Below are positions 8,254-17,909 of a stretch of DNA of 64,000 nucleotides, one piece after another. Source of the stretch: JAJAZB01 sp964244295 (GTDB lineage: Bacteria > Bacteroidota > Bacteroidia > Cytophagales > Spirosomataceae); the NCBI GenBank assembly GCA_964244295.1, contig CAXTIG010000003.1, positions 175,989 through 239,988 of the forward strand. The letters run 5' to 3'. Position 1 is the first letter of the stretch; the number at the start of each line of letters is the position of its first letter. The position numbers and the translations under genes were made by a program. The notes below the pieces were generated by a model. It was not told the DNA's origin and did no database searches. It saw only the letters and a list, made by a program, of their open reading frames with translations.

Positions 8254-11200
8254 ATGCGCCCAATTCGCCTCCTGCTCCCCCTGCTGGTCTTGGTTTCGGC
8301 TTGTTCCCAACGCGGCGAAGTCGGTTTGAGCAACCGCAATTTTGCTGACGAAATCGGCCTCACCCAGAATCTGATTTTTACGTTCGATCAAGACCTCGTC
8401 GGCGAGCGCGACCTCGATGCCTGGAGCGCGACACCCTACGTGAAATTCGAGCCAGCGGTGGCCGGAAAATTCCGCTGGACGGCCCCCAACGAACTCGTCT
8501 TTTCGCCCGCCGTCGGTTTCGCCCCGGCCACCGCCTACGAAGCCCGCCTCAGCGACCGCCTCCTCGACGACGTGAAGGACAAAGCCCTGCGCGTAGCCGA
8601 AGAAGACCTCGACTTCCACACGCCCTACCTCAAAGCCAGCGCCCCGGAAGTGTTTTGGACAAAAAGTAAGCCCGACGGCAAGCCCCTGGCGCGGGTGAAA
8701 TTACTGTTCAACTACCCCGTTAGCCCCACCGAAGTCGCCTCTCGCCTGAAGGCCGAGGTGGACGGTAAATCCACGCTGGCGCAGGTGGCCCCGACGATGG
8801 CCGCGCCCGCGCTGCCGGTGAGTTTGCCCGAAGCGCCCAGCACCAACCGGGAAAGCGTCCCGCTGAAAATCACCCTGGCTGAAGGACTGGCCGTGCCGAA
8901 CACGAGTTTCAAAAACAAGGAACTCATCGAACTCACCGCCGCGCTGCCCAGCCCTTTCCGACTGGAAGTCACCGACGTGCAAGCGGGTTTTGAGAACGGC
9001 GAAGGCTTTATCCGCGTCGTCACCACCCAGGAACTCCGCCCCGAAACCCTCGCCAGCGGTTACCGAATCGACGGCACCGCGCCCGAACCCGAAGTGCGCT
9101 ACGACAGCCTGGGCAACCCGATTAAAACTGTTGCCCCCGACGCCAGCGTGCGGACGCGGGTGGAGGCCACCGAAAACGGCTTTGTCGTGCGCGGGCCGTT
9201 CAACGAAGCCGATACCTACTCACTCACGCTCAGCGAAAGCCTGCGCGGGGTGCTGGGGGCCAAGTTGGACGAGGAGTTTACGAAAGACGTGTTTTTCGGA
9301 AAAATGCCCGCCCGCATTTCCTTCGCCCAGCGCAAGGCGATTTACCTATCGGCCAAAGGCAGCCGCAACGTGGCCGTGGATTTAGTGAACGTGCCGAAAG
9401 TGACGGTGAAAATTTCCCGGCTTTACGAAAACAACCTCCTCGGCTACCTCCGCCGCAACCGCTACGCCGAGTACGACGAAAGCGGCGAACAGTCGAAGGT
9501 CTACTCCTACAGCGAAGACTACGACGGCACCCTCACCGACGTGCTGGTCAGCAAAAAAATCAGCAGCGACGATTTACCCAAGAAAGCGGGCGCGTCGGTC
9601 TTGAATTTAAACCTCCCCAACGCGGGCGCGACCCCCGGCGTGTACCTCGTCAGCGTGGGATCGGAGGAGGAATATTACCAGAAAGACGTCCGGCTGGTGA
9701 GCATCTCCGATCTGGGGCTGATGGCCCGGCAGGCGGCGGACGAGGTGCTCGTGTTTGCCAATTCCATCCAAACCGCCGAGCCGTTGAGCGGGGTAGAAAT
9801 CCGCCTCGTCAGCACGAACAACCAGACGTTTTTAACCGGAAAAACCGACTCGAAAGGTGTAGCTCGGTTTAAAGACCTGAAAACCCAAAGCGGCGGATTT
9901 AAACTCGCCCTGCTCACCGCCCGCACGAAGGACGATTTCAATTACCTGCTCCTCGACGACGCCCGCGTGGAAACCAGTCGCTACGACGTGGAAGGCCGCC
10001 GCGATACCCCTGGGGGCACGGAGGCGTTTTTGTACGGCGACCGTGACATTTACCGCCCCGGCGAGACCATCCACCTCAACACGGTTTTACGAACGCAGAC
10101 TTGGGAGACGGTCGAAAAGGTACCGCTGAAAATCAAGCTACTGATGCCCAACGGGCGCGAGTACCAGAGTTTCCGCCTCGAAACCAACGACCAGGGCGCG
10201 GCCAGCCTCGACGTGCCGCTCGACCGTGCCGTGGTGACGGGCACCTACGCCGCCGAGGTGTACTCCGGCAACGACGTGCTGCTGACCGCGCGCGCCATCA
10301 GCGTGGAGGAATTCGTACCCGACCGCATCAAAGTGGAGTTGAGTACCGACAAACCCGCCTACGCCGTCGGCCAGACGCTCACGCTGTCAGCCACGGCCAC
10401 CAACCTCTTCGGCCCGCCCGCCGCCGACCGGGCCTACGAAGCCGAGTTGCAGGTGAAGCGCAAGGCGTTTTCCCCGAAGGGCTTTGAAACCTATTCCTTC
10501 GACCTCACCGACAACACCGAGTTTCAAAAAGACCTCCGCGAAGGCCGCACCGACGCGACCGGTCGCGTCACCGAAGTCTTCGTGCTGCCCGCCACCTACC
10601 GCGACATGGGCGTGCTGGAAGCCAGTTTGTACCTGACGGTGTTCGACGAAACCGGGCGGCCCGTCAACCGGCTGCGCCGCGCCGAAGTGTACACCCAGCC
10701 TGTGCTGTACGGCATCGCGCTGCCCAGCCGCTACGTGGGCACGGGCGCGCCGGTGCCCGTCAACCTCGTCGCCCTCGACCCGAAAGGCCAGCCCGCCAAC
10801 GCCAGCGCCCAGGTGGAAATCCGGCGCATCGAGTACCAGACGGTCATCGAAAAACAAGGCGGGACGCTGCGCTACGCTTCGAAGCGCCAGCCGAAATCGG
10901 TGTTCAGCCGGGCGGCCACGTTCAGCGGTGGAAAAGCCCAGGTCAGCTACGTGCCCACGCTGTCGGGTGAGTACGAAATTTCGGTGAAACGGGTGGGCGC
11001 GGCCAACGGCACGACCACGACGTTTTACGCCTACGGCTACGGCAACACCTCGGCCACGGCCTTCGAAGTGGACAACGAGGGGCGGGTGGAGATGAGTTTT
11101 GACCAGGAAAAATACGAGGTGGGGGAAAAAGTGAAGGTGTTGTTCAAAACCCCCTTTCCCGGAAAACTCCTCGTCAGCGTGGAGCGGAATCACGTGCTGG

Positions 11201-13725
11201 AGTACGAAACCCTCGACACCGACGGGCAGTCGGCGGAGTGGAGTTTCAAGCTCGACGACGCGCATTTGCCCAACGTGTACGTGGCCGCCACGCTCATCCG
11301 CCCGCTCGACGGCGCGAACCTGCCGCTTACCGTCGCGCACGGCTACGCGGCGGTGGCGGTGCAAAAACCCGATACCAAGCTGCCGGTGGAAATTAGGGTG
11401 GCGGAAAGCTCGCGCTCGAAAACCAAGCAGCGGATTACGGTGAAAACCGGCCAGCCCCGCGCCGAAGTGACCGTGGCCGTGGTGGACGAAGGAATTTTGC
11501 AGTTGAAAAATTTCCAGACCCCCGACATCCACGGCTTTTTCTACGCCAAACGGGCGCTCGAAGTCGAGGGCTTCGACCTCTACAACGCGCTCTTTCCCGA
11601 ACTCAGCATCGCCTCGGCCAGCAGCGTGGGCGGCGACGGCTACAACCTCGAAAAACGCGTGAACCCGCTCTCGAACGGGCGCGTGAACCTGGTGGCCTAC
11701 TGGTCGGGCCGGGTCCGCACCGACGGCGACGGAGAGGCGACCATCGAGGTGCCCATCCCCCAGTTCAGCGGCGATTTGCGGGTGATGGCCGTGGCCTACA
11801 AAGCCGATGCCTTCGGCTCGGCGACGAAAAACATGAAGGTCGCCGACCCGCTCGTGCTCAGCACCGCCCTGCCCCGCTTCCTGGCCCCCGGCGACGAGGT
11901 GTCGGTGCCGGTGAGCATCACCAACACCACGAAGAACGTAGCTAAAGCCACGGCGACGCTCAACCTGACGGGTGGCCTGGAATCCGTCGACGGCGCGGCG
12001 CAGACGATTTCGCTCGCTCCCGGCAAGGAAGGCCGGGTGAATTTTGCGCTACGCGCCAAACCCGCAATGGGCACCGGAGCCGTGCTGGTGACGGTGCGGG
12101 GGTTGGGCGAAACGTTCACCGAAAAAATAGACCTGACCGTGCGCCCGGCCAGCAGTTTGCTCAAAACCAGCACCTCCGGGGCGATTTCAGGCGGACAAAC
12201 GGCAGCGGTAAATCTACCCTTCGACTACCTGCCCGGCACGGTGCGGAGCCAGTTGCTCGTGAGCCGATCGCCGCTGGTGAGCATCGGCGGGGCTTTGCAG
12301 GACTTGCTCGGCTATCCCTACGGTTGTCTGGAGCAGACCGTTTCCAAAGCCTTTCCGCAGCTTTATCTGGCGGATTTTATCAAAACGATGAAGTCGGCGA
12401 AAACCCCGGTGCTGGCGGCGGGGCAGAGCGACCAGAACCCGGCCGCCACCGTGCAGGCGGCGATTCGCAAGCTCGAAACCCTGCAACTCGCCAACGGGGG
12501 CCTGAGCCGCTGGCAGGCGGGCGACGCGCCCGACGCCTGGAGTTCGGCCTACGCGGGGCATTTTTTACTGGAAGCGCAAAAAGCCGGTTTTGAAGTAAAC
12601 ACGCGGGTGCTGGCCCGCCTGCTCGACTACCTCAGCGCCCAAACCAGCGCCCCCGCGACGGAGACCGAGGCGATTTACAACGCCGACGGCAGCATCGCCA
12701 ACCGCCGCGTGGCAAAGCGCGAGGTGGTGTACAGCCTGTACGTGCTGGCGCTGGCAGGCAAACCGGGTCGGGCCGTGATGAACTACTACAAAGCCAACGG
12801 CGCCCTGCTCCCGCCCGACGCCCGCTACCTGCTCGCGGCGACCTACGCCCAAGCGGGCGACCGGGCCGGATTCGGACAGCTTTTACCGAAAAGTTACCCC
12901 GCCGACCGCACCGCGCCGCAAACCGGCGGGAGCCTGAGTTCGCCGGTGCGCAACGTGGCGCTGACGCTCAACGCCCTGCTCGAAGCCGACCCGAACAACC
13001 TGCAAATCCCCACGCTGGCCCGGCTGCTGTCGGAGCAACTCAAAACCGACCGGTTTTTAAACACCCAGGAAACCGCCTTCGCCACGCTGGCGCTGGGCAA
13101 ACTGGCCCGCCGCGCCGCCCAAAGCACGGCTACGGCCACCGTGCTGCGGGGTGGGAAACCGGTGGGGAATTTTGATGGGAAAGATTTGGTCTTGAAAAAC
13201 GGCGCTTTTCCGCTCAGTCTGAAAAGTGCCGGGCGGGGAACGCTGTACTACTTCGCCGAGGCGGAGGGGCTGGGTTCGGGTGCGAATGCAGTGCCGGAAG
13301 TGGACAACGTGCTGCGGGTGCGTCGCACCTTCCTGACCCGCGACGGGCAACCGTTGGCCGAGGCTCGTTTCAAACAAAACCAGTTGGTGGTGGTGCGCCT
13401 GACGGTTGAAAGCGTGGGTGGCCTGACGGTGGACAACGTGGTCGTGACCGACCTGCTGCCCGCCGGGCTGGAAGTGGACAACCCCCGGATTACCGCCGAG
13501 CGCGAACTGGTCTGGGTGAAAGACCAAAGTACCCCCGAACACTTCGACCTCCGCGACGACCGCATCCATTTTTTCACGACCGTGAGCGGCAAACCCCAAA
13601 CATTTTACTACCAAGCCAGGGCCGTATCGCGGGGCAGTTTCGTGCTCGGCCCCGCCTCGGCGGATGCGATGTACCGGGGGGATTACCGGAGTTATTCGGG
13701 GGCGGGAAGGGTGGTGGTGGAATAA
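8254..13725 (+). CDS. Bacterial alpha-2-macroglobulin family lipoprotein
   Basis: A 1823-residue envelope protein. The N-terminus (LLLPLLVLVSACSQR) is a lipoprotein signal with the lipidated Cys at residue 17. Macroglobulin-like beta domains follow, including the FLYGDRDIYRPGETIHL segment (residues about 590) typical of MG2. YPYGCLEQT carries the CxEQ thioester (Cys1358-Gln1361) inside the alpha-helical TED domain. The family traps proteases that breach the envelope, by covalent attachment through the thioester. In enterobacteria the gene pairs with penicillin-binding protein 1C; no such partner is seen here. It stands alone as a transcription unit. Confidence 0.93.
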   Translation: MRPIRLLLPLLVLVSACSQRGEVGLSNRNFADEIGLTQNLIFTFDQDLVGERDLDAWSATPYVKFEPAVAGKFRWTAPNELVFSPAVGFAPATAYEARLSDRLLDDVKDKALRVAEEDLDFHTPYLKASAPEVFWTKSKPDGKPLARVKLLFNYPVSPTEVASRLKAEVDGKSTLAQVAPTMAAPALPVSLPEAPSTNRESVPLKITLAEGLAVPNTSFKNKELIELTAALPSPFRLEVTDVQAGFENGEGFIRVVTTQELRPETLASGYRIDGTAPEPEVRYDSLGNPIKTVAPDASVRTRVEATENGFVVRGPFNEADTYSLTLSESLRGVLGAKLDEEFTKDVFFGKMPARISFAQRKAIYLSAKGSRNVAVDLVNVPKVTVKISRLYENNLLGYLRRNRYAEYDESGEQSKVYSYSEDYDGTLTDVLVSKKISSDDLPKKAGASVLNLNLPNAGATPGVYLVSVGSEEEYYQKDVRLVSISDLGLMARQAADEVLVFANSIQTAEPLSGVEIRLVSTNNQTFLTGKTDSKGVARFKDLKTQSGGFKLALLTARTKDDFNYLLLDDARVETSRYDVEGRRDTPGGTEAFLYGDRDIYRPGETIHLNTVLRTQTWETVEKVPLKIKLLMPNGREYQSFRLETNDQGAASLDVPLDRAVVTGTYAAEVYSGNDVLLTARAISVEEFVPDRIKVELSTDKPAYAVGQTLTLSATATNLFGPPAADRAYEAELQVKRKAFSPKGFETYSFDLTDNTEFQKDLREGRTDATGRVTEVFVLPATYRDMGVLEASLYLTVFDETGRPVNRLRRAEVYTQPVLYGIALPSRYVGTGAPVPVNLVALDPKGQPANASAQVEIRRIEYQTVIEKQGGTLRYASKRQPKSVFSRAATFSGGKAQVSYVPTLSGEYEISVKRVGAANGTTTTFYAYGYGNTSATAFEVDNEGRVEMSFDQEKYEVGEKVKVLFKTPFPGKLLVSVERNHVLEYETLDTDGQSAEWSFKLDDAHLPNVYVAATLIRPLDGANLPLTVAHGYAAVAVQKPDTKLPVEIRVAESSRSKTKQRITVKTGQPRAEVTVAVVDEGILQLKNFQTPDIHGFFYAKRALEVEGFDLYNALFPELSIASASSVGGDGYNLEKRVNPLSNGRVNLVAYWSGRVRTDGDGEATIEVPIPQFSGDLRVMAVAYKADAFGSATKNMKVADPLVLSTALPRFLAPGDEVSVPVSITNTTKNVAKATATLNLTGGLESVDGAAQTISLAPGKEGRVNFALRAKPAMGTGAVLVTVRGLGETFTEKIDLTVRPASSLLKTSTSGAISGGQTAAVNLPFDYLPGTVRSQLLVSRSPLVSIGGALQDLLGYPYGCLEQTVSKAFPQLYLADFIKTMKSAKTPVLAAGQSDQNPAATVQAAIRKLETLQLANGGLSRWQAGDAPDAWSSAYAGHFLLEAQKAGFEVNTRVLARLLDYLSAQTSAPATETEAIYNADGSIANRRVAKREVVYSLYVLALAGKPGRAVMNYYKANGALLPPDARYLLAATYAQAGDRAGFGQLLPKSYPADRTAPQTGGSLSSPVRNVALTLNALLEADPNNLQIPTLARLLSEQLKTDRFLNTQETAFATLALGKLARRAAQSTATATVLRGGKPVGNFDGKDLVLKNGAFPLSLKSAGRGTLYYFAEAEGLGSGANAVPEVDNVLRVRRTFLTRDGQPLAEARFKQNQLVVVRLTVESVGGLTVDNVVVTDLLPAGLEVDNPRITAERELVWVKDQSTPEHFDLRDDRIHFFTTVSGKPQTFYYQARAVSRGSFVLGPASADAMYRGDYRSYSGAGRVVVE

Positions 13726-13817
13726 ATTTTTCGCCGCTGCGTCGAATGCCGTAGCCGCTGCGCCACGCAAGACACGAATTTTTGAATAGATTTGAAGTAG
13801 ACTAGAAATTCAAGCCC

Positions 13818-14066
13818 ATGTCTGTCCTTGAACTGAAAACCGAACTTCACAAGCGCATCGATGCCGTGGACGATGAAGAGCAACTCCAACACGTCCTGTC
13901 TCTGCTTGCCGACCCGGAATCACCCGACGATGTGGAAATAGCAATGACTCCTGAGTGGGAGGCACGCCTTAAAAAAACGGCGCAGGACATTCAGGAAGGA
14001 CGTTTTACGTCCCATGAACAGGTTCAATCCGAAATCAGGGAATGGCTCAGGAACAAACAAAAGTAG
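13818..14066 (+). CDS. Antitoxin of a ParDE/RelBE-like pair
   Basis: An 82-residue acidic protein (MSVLELKTELHKRIDAV ... EIREWL) of the addiction-module type that precedes ParE toxins in Bacteroidota; a similar protein occurs at 38850-39095. The coding frame is intact. Its stop overlaps the first 25 bp of the toxin gene, which itself is interrupted. Confidence 0.75.
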   Translation: MSVLELKTELHKRIDAVDDEEQLQHVLSLLADPESPDDVEIAMTPEWEARLKKTAQDIQEGRFTSHEQVQSEIREWLRNKQK

Positions 14067-14344
14067 TGTGGTCGGACGAGGCAAAGGAAGACTATCGGCG
14101 GCTGGCAGGCTACCTCTACGATACCTAGTCGGAAGCGCACGCGGAGCAATTCACCGAGGCAATCGACGGGGCCATTCAACGGATTTGCCAGTCGCCTCGT
14201 TCCGGGAAAGCCTTGTCGGCACTACCTTCCATTCGACAGATTTTGGTCAGGCCACACACGGCGCTTTTTTATTCGGTTGCCCAGGATCTGATTTTCATCG
14301 TCAACCTGCGGGACACCCGTCGAGAGCCGGAAGGACTGTTGTGA
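14042..14344 (+). pseudogene. ParE-family toxin interrupted by an in-frame TAG
   Basis: From the ATG at 14042 the frame reads MAQEQTKVVWSDEAKEDY ... LAGYLYDT, meets TAG at 14126-14128, and then continues open in the same frame as SEAHAEQFTEAIDGAIQRI ... IVNLRDTRREPEGLL to a TGA at 14342-14344. The combined 100 codons have the length, helix-hairpin start and NLRDTR C-terminal strand of a ParE/RelE toxin. A single base change (for example from CAG or AAG) explains the stop, so the toxin is most likely inactive while its antitoxin survives. Confidence 0.88.
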
Positions 14345-14375
14345 ACCAAATTTTTTTGCCCACCGCAACTTCATT

Positions 14376-14411
14376 AAAAAGCCCACCCTGACTTCTCAGG
14401 GTGGGCTTTTT
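14376..14411. terminator. Bidirectional terminator between the toxin relic and the hydrolase
   Basis: AAAAAGCCCACCCTG and CAGGGTGGGCTTTTT form a strong stem with A/T tracts on both sides, serving the convergent units. Confidence 0.88.
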
Positions 14412-14429
14412 CTCGAAAGAACAAGGTTA

Positions 14430-15660
14430 TCAATTCCCCGTCCCAAACGCTTTTTTCAACTCCGTCGCAGCCAAATCCTGGGCTTGCCCGGCTTCAGGCA
14501 CGAGGTCGTGCGTACCGAAAAATTCGTGAGTGACGCCCGTGTAAAGCTGGTACGTCACCGCCACACCCGCCTGCTGGAATCGGTCGGCCAATTGCTTGCC
14601 TTCCGTCTGAAGCGGGTCGATTTCGGCCCCGATAATGGTGGCCGAAGGCAGGCCCGTCAGGTCGGCCACGTCCACGAGCGAAATCAGGCGGTTGTCGCAG
14701 TCGGCGGGGCTGTTGAAATACTTGTCCACGAACCACACGACGAGGGGGCGGTTGAGCGGAACAGCGTTGGCGTACTGGTTGTAGGAAGCCGTGTTGAGGT
14801 CGTTGTTGGCCACGGGGTATACCAGCAGTTGGTGAATGGGAAGGGCCAAACCCCGCTCGCGGGCCAGGATGCACACGGCGGCGGCCATGTTGCCCCCGGC
14901 GCTTTCGCCCGCTACGGCCACTTTGGCCGGGTCACCGTTGAGGGTCGAGGCGTTTTCCTTCACCCATTTGTAGGCGGCGTAGGCGTCTTCGTGGGCAGCG
15001 GGAAACTTAAATTCGGGGGCTTGGCGGTAGTCCACCGACACCACGATGGCCCCGGCTTTGTCGGCCAGTGCTTTCGCCGAAGGCTCGTAGGTATTCAGGC
15101 CCGCAATCACCCAGCCACCGCCGTGGTAGTACACGATCACCGGCAAGGCACCGCTCCGGCCCTGGGGGGTGTAAATGCGCAGCAGAATGCCCTGCGGGGC
15201 CGGGCCGGGAATGACCCGCTGGGTAATGGCCAGGTTTGGCTCGCTGGGCTCCCGGCCATTTTTGGCCAACAGGGTTTTGACGGCATCCGTTACCGAAGTT
15301 TTACCCCCGCGCTGCCGATTCAGTTGCTTAACCATTGGCCAACAGGGTTTTGACGGCATCCGTTACCGAAGGCGTCATCCGGGCCTGGGCGGGCGCTAAA
15401 GTGGGGAGGGGCGGAGTTCCGAAGGCCTGAAACTGTTCGATGACGACCTGCATCCGGTCGGTGATGGTCGTGCCCCAGTCGGGTTTGGTACCGGTGGGTT
15501 GGAGGTCATCGTCGTCATCTTTGCTGCACGCCGCCAGGGTCAGCAGGGCGAAGAAGGCCCCGGCCACTAGCAGAGGACGAAAAAAGCGGCGGGCTTGCGT
15601 CCGGGCTTGCTCAAATGGGATGCCCGGCCGGGCGGAGAACGGAGGTGAGAAATTTTTCAC
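14430..15660 (-). pseudogene. Lipoprotein alpha/beta hydrolase (HSL-type esterase) split by a 73-bp duplication
   Basis: Two frames together make one gene. The 5' part (15660 to 15328, 110 codons) has a lipoprotein signal (FFALLTLAACSKDDDDD) and ends MTPSVTDAVKTLLANG-stop. The 3' part (about 15335 to 14430) restarts with TSVTDAVKTLLAKNGREPSE and carries the HGGGW oxyanion motif, the GESAGGN nucleophile elbow and the C-terminal THEFFG histidine of hormone-sensitive-lipase-like esterases. A 37-bp direct repeat (15262-15298 and 15335-15371) 73 bp apart causes the frameshift; removing one unit restores a 385-residue lipoprotein. The 3' part could still be translated from its own ATG at 15335 as a cytoplasmic protein. 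Confidence 0.88.
15262..15371. repeat. 37-bp direct repeat causing a frameshift in the hydrolase
   Basis: TTGGCCAACAGGGTTTTGAC and the 17 bases after it occur at 15262-15298 and again at 15335-15371, separated by 36 bp of unrelated sequence. The unit length of 73 bp is not a multiple of three. Confidence 0.95.
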
Positions 15661-15983
15661 GATTCAATAAAGTTTTAGTTGATGAAGTGATGATGGATAA
15701 ACCCGTTTTCAACGGCTTTTCGGTGTCGGTTAGGGCACCTTTACCTCCAAGCCCGTGCCAACGTCCTTGAGATATAAAATGGACGTTCGGTGTGGAATTT
15801 TTACCCGGTATGTTAATCGGGGTTGGTTAATAACGACCCGATTTTTTTATCGCCTATTCGCCTAATGCTGCGAAAATGAAAGGATTAGCGACGGAAGGTA
15901 TAGGCGCTCCAAGTTGCTTTTCAGGTCACAAAAAAAGCTCCGGTCAGCATTGACCAGAGCTTTTTTTGTGACCTGAAAAGCGT
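15661..15983. repeat. Intergenic region holding a 66-bp inverted repeat
   Basis: No gene is seen. An inverted repeat at 15916-15981 has arms of about 31 nt (GCTTTTCAGGTCACAAAAAA and following) with one mismatch and a 4-nt loop; it ends two bases before the stop of the ferritin-like gene and includes an A/T-tract terminator. The rest should contain the promoter of the lipoprotein hydrolase, which I cannot place with confidence. Confidence 0.75.
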
Positions 15984-16865
15984 TTATCGGACAATAAACG
16001 GCCCAACGATAAACAACACTTCTTCTTTGGTGAGTGGCTCATCGAAGGCTTCCGAAACGGCACGGGGGTTGAGGACGGGCCGGGTTTCGTTGGGGCCGGT
16101 AATGACCGGAATCTGGAGGTTATCCAGTTCAATGCCGGCTTGTTTGGTCGCCCCTTCGCCTTTGTAATTGGTCGAAATGAGCGGATTGGCGGCACCGGCG
16201 GCGGGGTCGTCGCCCGTAATCCAGGGCTTGATGTTGGCTCCCTGCGCCCGGCGCACCTGCCGGATGTACGAGGCATGGCGGGCTTCGACCGAGTGAATGT
16301 TGAGCGCCGCCGTGAGGACGTCGCCTCCTTTCACCAGAAAACCCGCCTGGCCTTTGTAGGCCCGCACGCCGGTGTCTTCGAGGGCTTGCGCCACGACCAG
16401 AAACGTGGGGTAATCGGTAAACACCGCCGCAAGGGGGCCGGGGGTGTTGCTCCCGCCGTTGGCACTGAAGTCGAACTTGGGCTTGGCGACCGGGGTGGCA
16501 CCCGCCCCGGTGATGGCCCCGGCCAGGAACTTCACGTGGGCCGCCTCGTGGGCGGCAATGGTGGTGATGCCGTTGCGCACCGGTCCCGCCGGAATCAGAC
16601 CGGGAGCGGCCAGGGCGGTGGCGTAAAACTCGGCTTCGAGGTATTCGAGCGTGAGGGCGAAATTGAGAATTCCGAGCAGGGTTGCGGCGGGGGTCTGCCC
16701 GTAGGCTTTGTTGAGCATCGAGCCGAGGGCCACCGGCACGGCGGCCACCGCGAGTTTTTTCCCGACATTGGCAAACTGGCGCATGGCTGCCCGGCGGGTG
16801 TCGAGACGCTCGTAGATTTCAGGATCTTCCTGCTGGATGAGGTCGAGTATGTGGAGAACGTTCAT
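15984..16865 (-). CDS. Ferritin-like domain protein, type A, copy 1
   Basis: A 293-residue protein. After a short N-terminal segment it has RRAAMRQFANVGKKLAVAAV, a Tat-like twin-Arg plus hydrophobic stretch unusually placed about 25 residues in. The body has ferritin-like iron-site motifs: EYLEAEFY, HEAAHVKFL and VEARHASYIR. These suggest a four-helix di-metal protein, perhaps in iron or oxidant handling; the true role is unknown. It is the last gene of a four-gene minus-strand array and a paralogue of 17910-18785. Confidence 0.85.
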   Translation of the reverse strand: MNVLHILDLIQQEDPEIYERLDTRRAAMRQFANVGKKLAVAAVPVALGSMLNKAYGQTPAATLLGILNFALTLEYLEAEFYATALAAPGLIPAGPVRNGITTIAAHEAAHVKFLAGAITGAGATPVAKPKFDFSANGGSNTPGPLAAVFTDYPTFLVVAQALEDTGVRAYKGQAGFLVKGGDVLTAALNIHSVEARHASYIRQVRRAQGANIKPWITGDDPAAGAANPLISTNYKGEGATKQAGIELDNLQIPVITGPNETRPVLNPRAVSEAFDEPLTKEEVLFIVGPFIVR

Positions 16866-16968
16866 GGCGATACGAAGGAGTTGGAAAGTTGAAGGGTTGA
16901 GTTGACCGAGGGGTTGAAGCTTTTTGAAAAACCGTTCAAACCCTCAAACTCTCACACCAAGCACTTTT

Positions 16969-17664
16969 TTATTGCGGCAGGGAACTGAAGTCGATTCTGG
17001 TTTTCACGAAGGGCGCGGCGGCGGTGAGCACCTGGGTGGGCGTTTTGGCCATGTCCAGCCCGTTGGCATCGAGAATGGTGGCGTCGGCAAATGACCCGGC
17101 GCTGAGCAGTTCGCGGATGTAAGCCGCGTGGCGGGCTTCGACCGAAACAATTTTTCCGGCGATGGTCAGGTAAGCCGGATCGGCAATGAGTTTACCGGCC
17201 CCGTTGTAAGCCTGTACGCCCAGATCTTCGAAGGTCTTGGCGGCTCCGAGTACGCTGGCCCGGTCGCTGAAGTTGATGGTTCCGAAGTTGGGTTCGAGGT
17301 TGGCGATGGCGTTGGGGCCGAGGGCGAGCCGGAAAAATTCGCGGTGAGTAATTTCGTGATCGCGGATGTCGGTCAGCAGTGCCAGTTCGCCGGGGGCGAT
17401 GCCGGCGTAGGGCGTCAGGATGACCTGGGTGTAAAACGCGGCTTCGAGTTGCTCCAGGGCGTAGGCGTAGTTGAGAATGCCGATGTCGCCCGCGCCGAGG
17501 TTCACGCCCAGGTTGGCGGGGGGCTGGTTGTCGTCCAGGGTGTCTTTGTCGCAGGCGGCCAGCACGGCTACCGACGTGACGGCCACCGAAGCGCCCGCAA
17601 CCCGCAAAAAGTGACGGCGGTGCATCGGGTGGACTTGCGGCTCGCTACTCGAAGTACGTTTCAT
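16969..17664 (-). CDS. Ferritin-like domain Tat lipoprotein, type B, copy 1
   Basis: A 231-residue protein with a twin-arginine signal (RRHFLRVAG) running into a lipobox (VAVLAAC), so it is probably exported folded and lipidated. The ferritin-like motifs are EQLEAAFY, HEITHREFF and VEARHAAYIR. It is a close paralogue of 18820-19554 and pairs with the type A gene downstream. The double motif suggests folding with metal in the cytoplasm before export. Confidence 0.87.
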   Translation of the reverse strand: MKRTSSSEPQVHPMHRRHFLRVAGASVAVTSVAVLAACDKDTLDDNQPPANLGVNLGAGDIGILNYAYALEQLEAAFYTQVILTPYAGIAPGELALLTDIRDHEITHREFFRLALGPNAIANLEPNFGTINFSDRASVLGAAKTFEDLGVQAYNGAGKLIADPAYLTIAGKIVSVEARHAAYIRELLSAGSFADATILDANGLDMAKTPTQVLTAAAPFVKTRIDFSSLPQ

Positions 17665-17839
17665 ACGATACAGAATATGGAGGTTGGTTGATCGAATCGA
17701 GATTGGACACCGGTGCGAGGCATCCGGTTTGCCCTGAAAAAATACATGCCATCAGCGGATAGTGACGGATTTACCCTTGCAAGTTGCAAAACATGCCGTT
17801 GTGATTGCGAAGGCATGGCGTTTTTTTTTGCCCCAAAAC

Positions 17840-17887
17840 GTCAACGCGGCGGGATCTCCGATCGATTGGAGACCCCGCCGCGTTGAC
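17840..17887. terminator. Inverted repeat after the second ferritin-like unit
   Basis: GTCAACGCGGCGGG and its complement form a 48-bp hairpin 22 bp downstream of the type A copy 2 stop. It separates the two duplicated units and could end or attenuate transcription; there is no strong T tract directly after the stem on the minus strand. Confidence 0.6.
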
Positions 17888-17909
17888 CAGGAGGTGGTTT
17901 AAAAACCGA

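Noticed and set aside
14126..14128. TAG in the ParE frame as a recoded amino acid
   Set aside because: Other genes of the window end at TAG normally (rimO at 971-973, trpD), so general recoding is excluded; a mutation is the simpler explanation.
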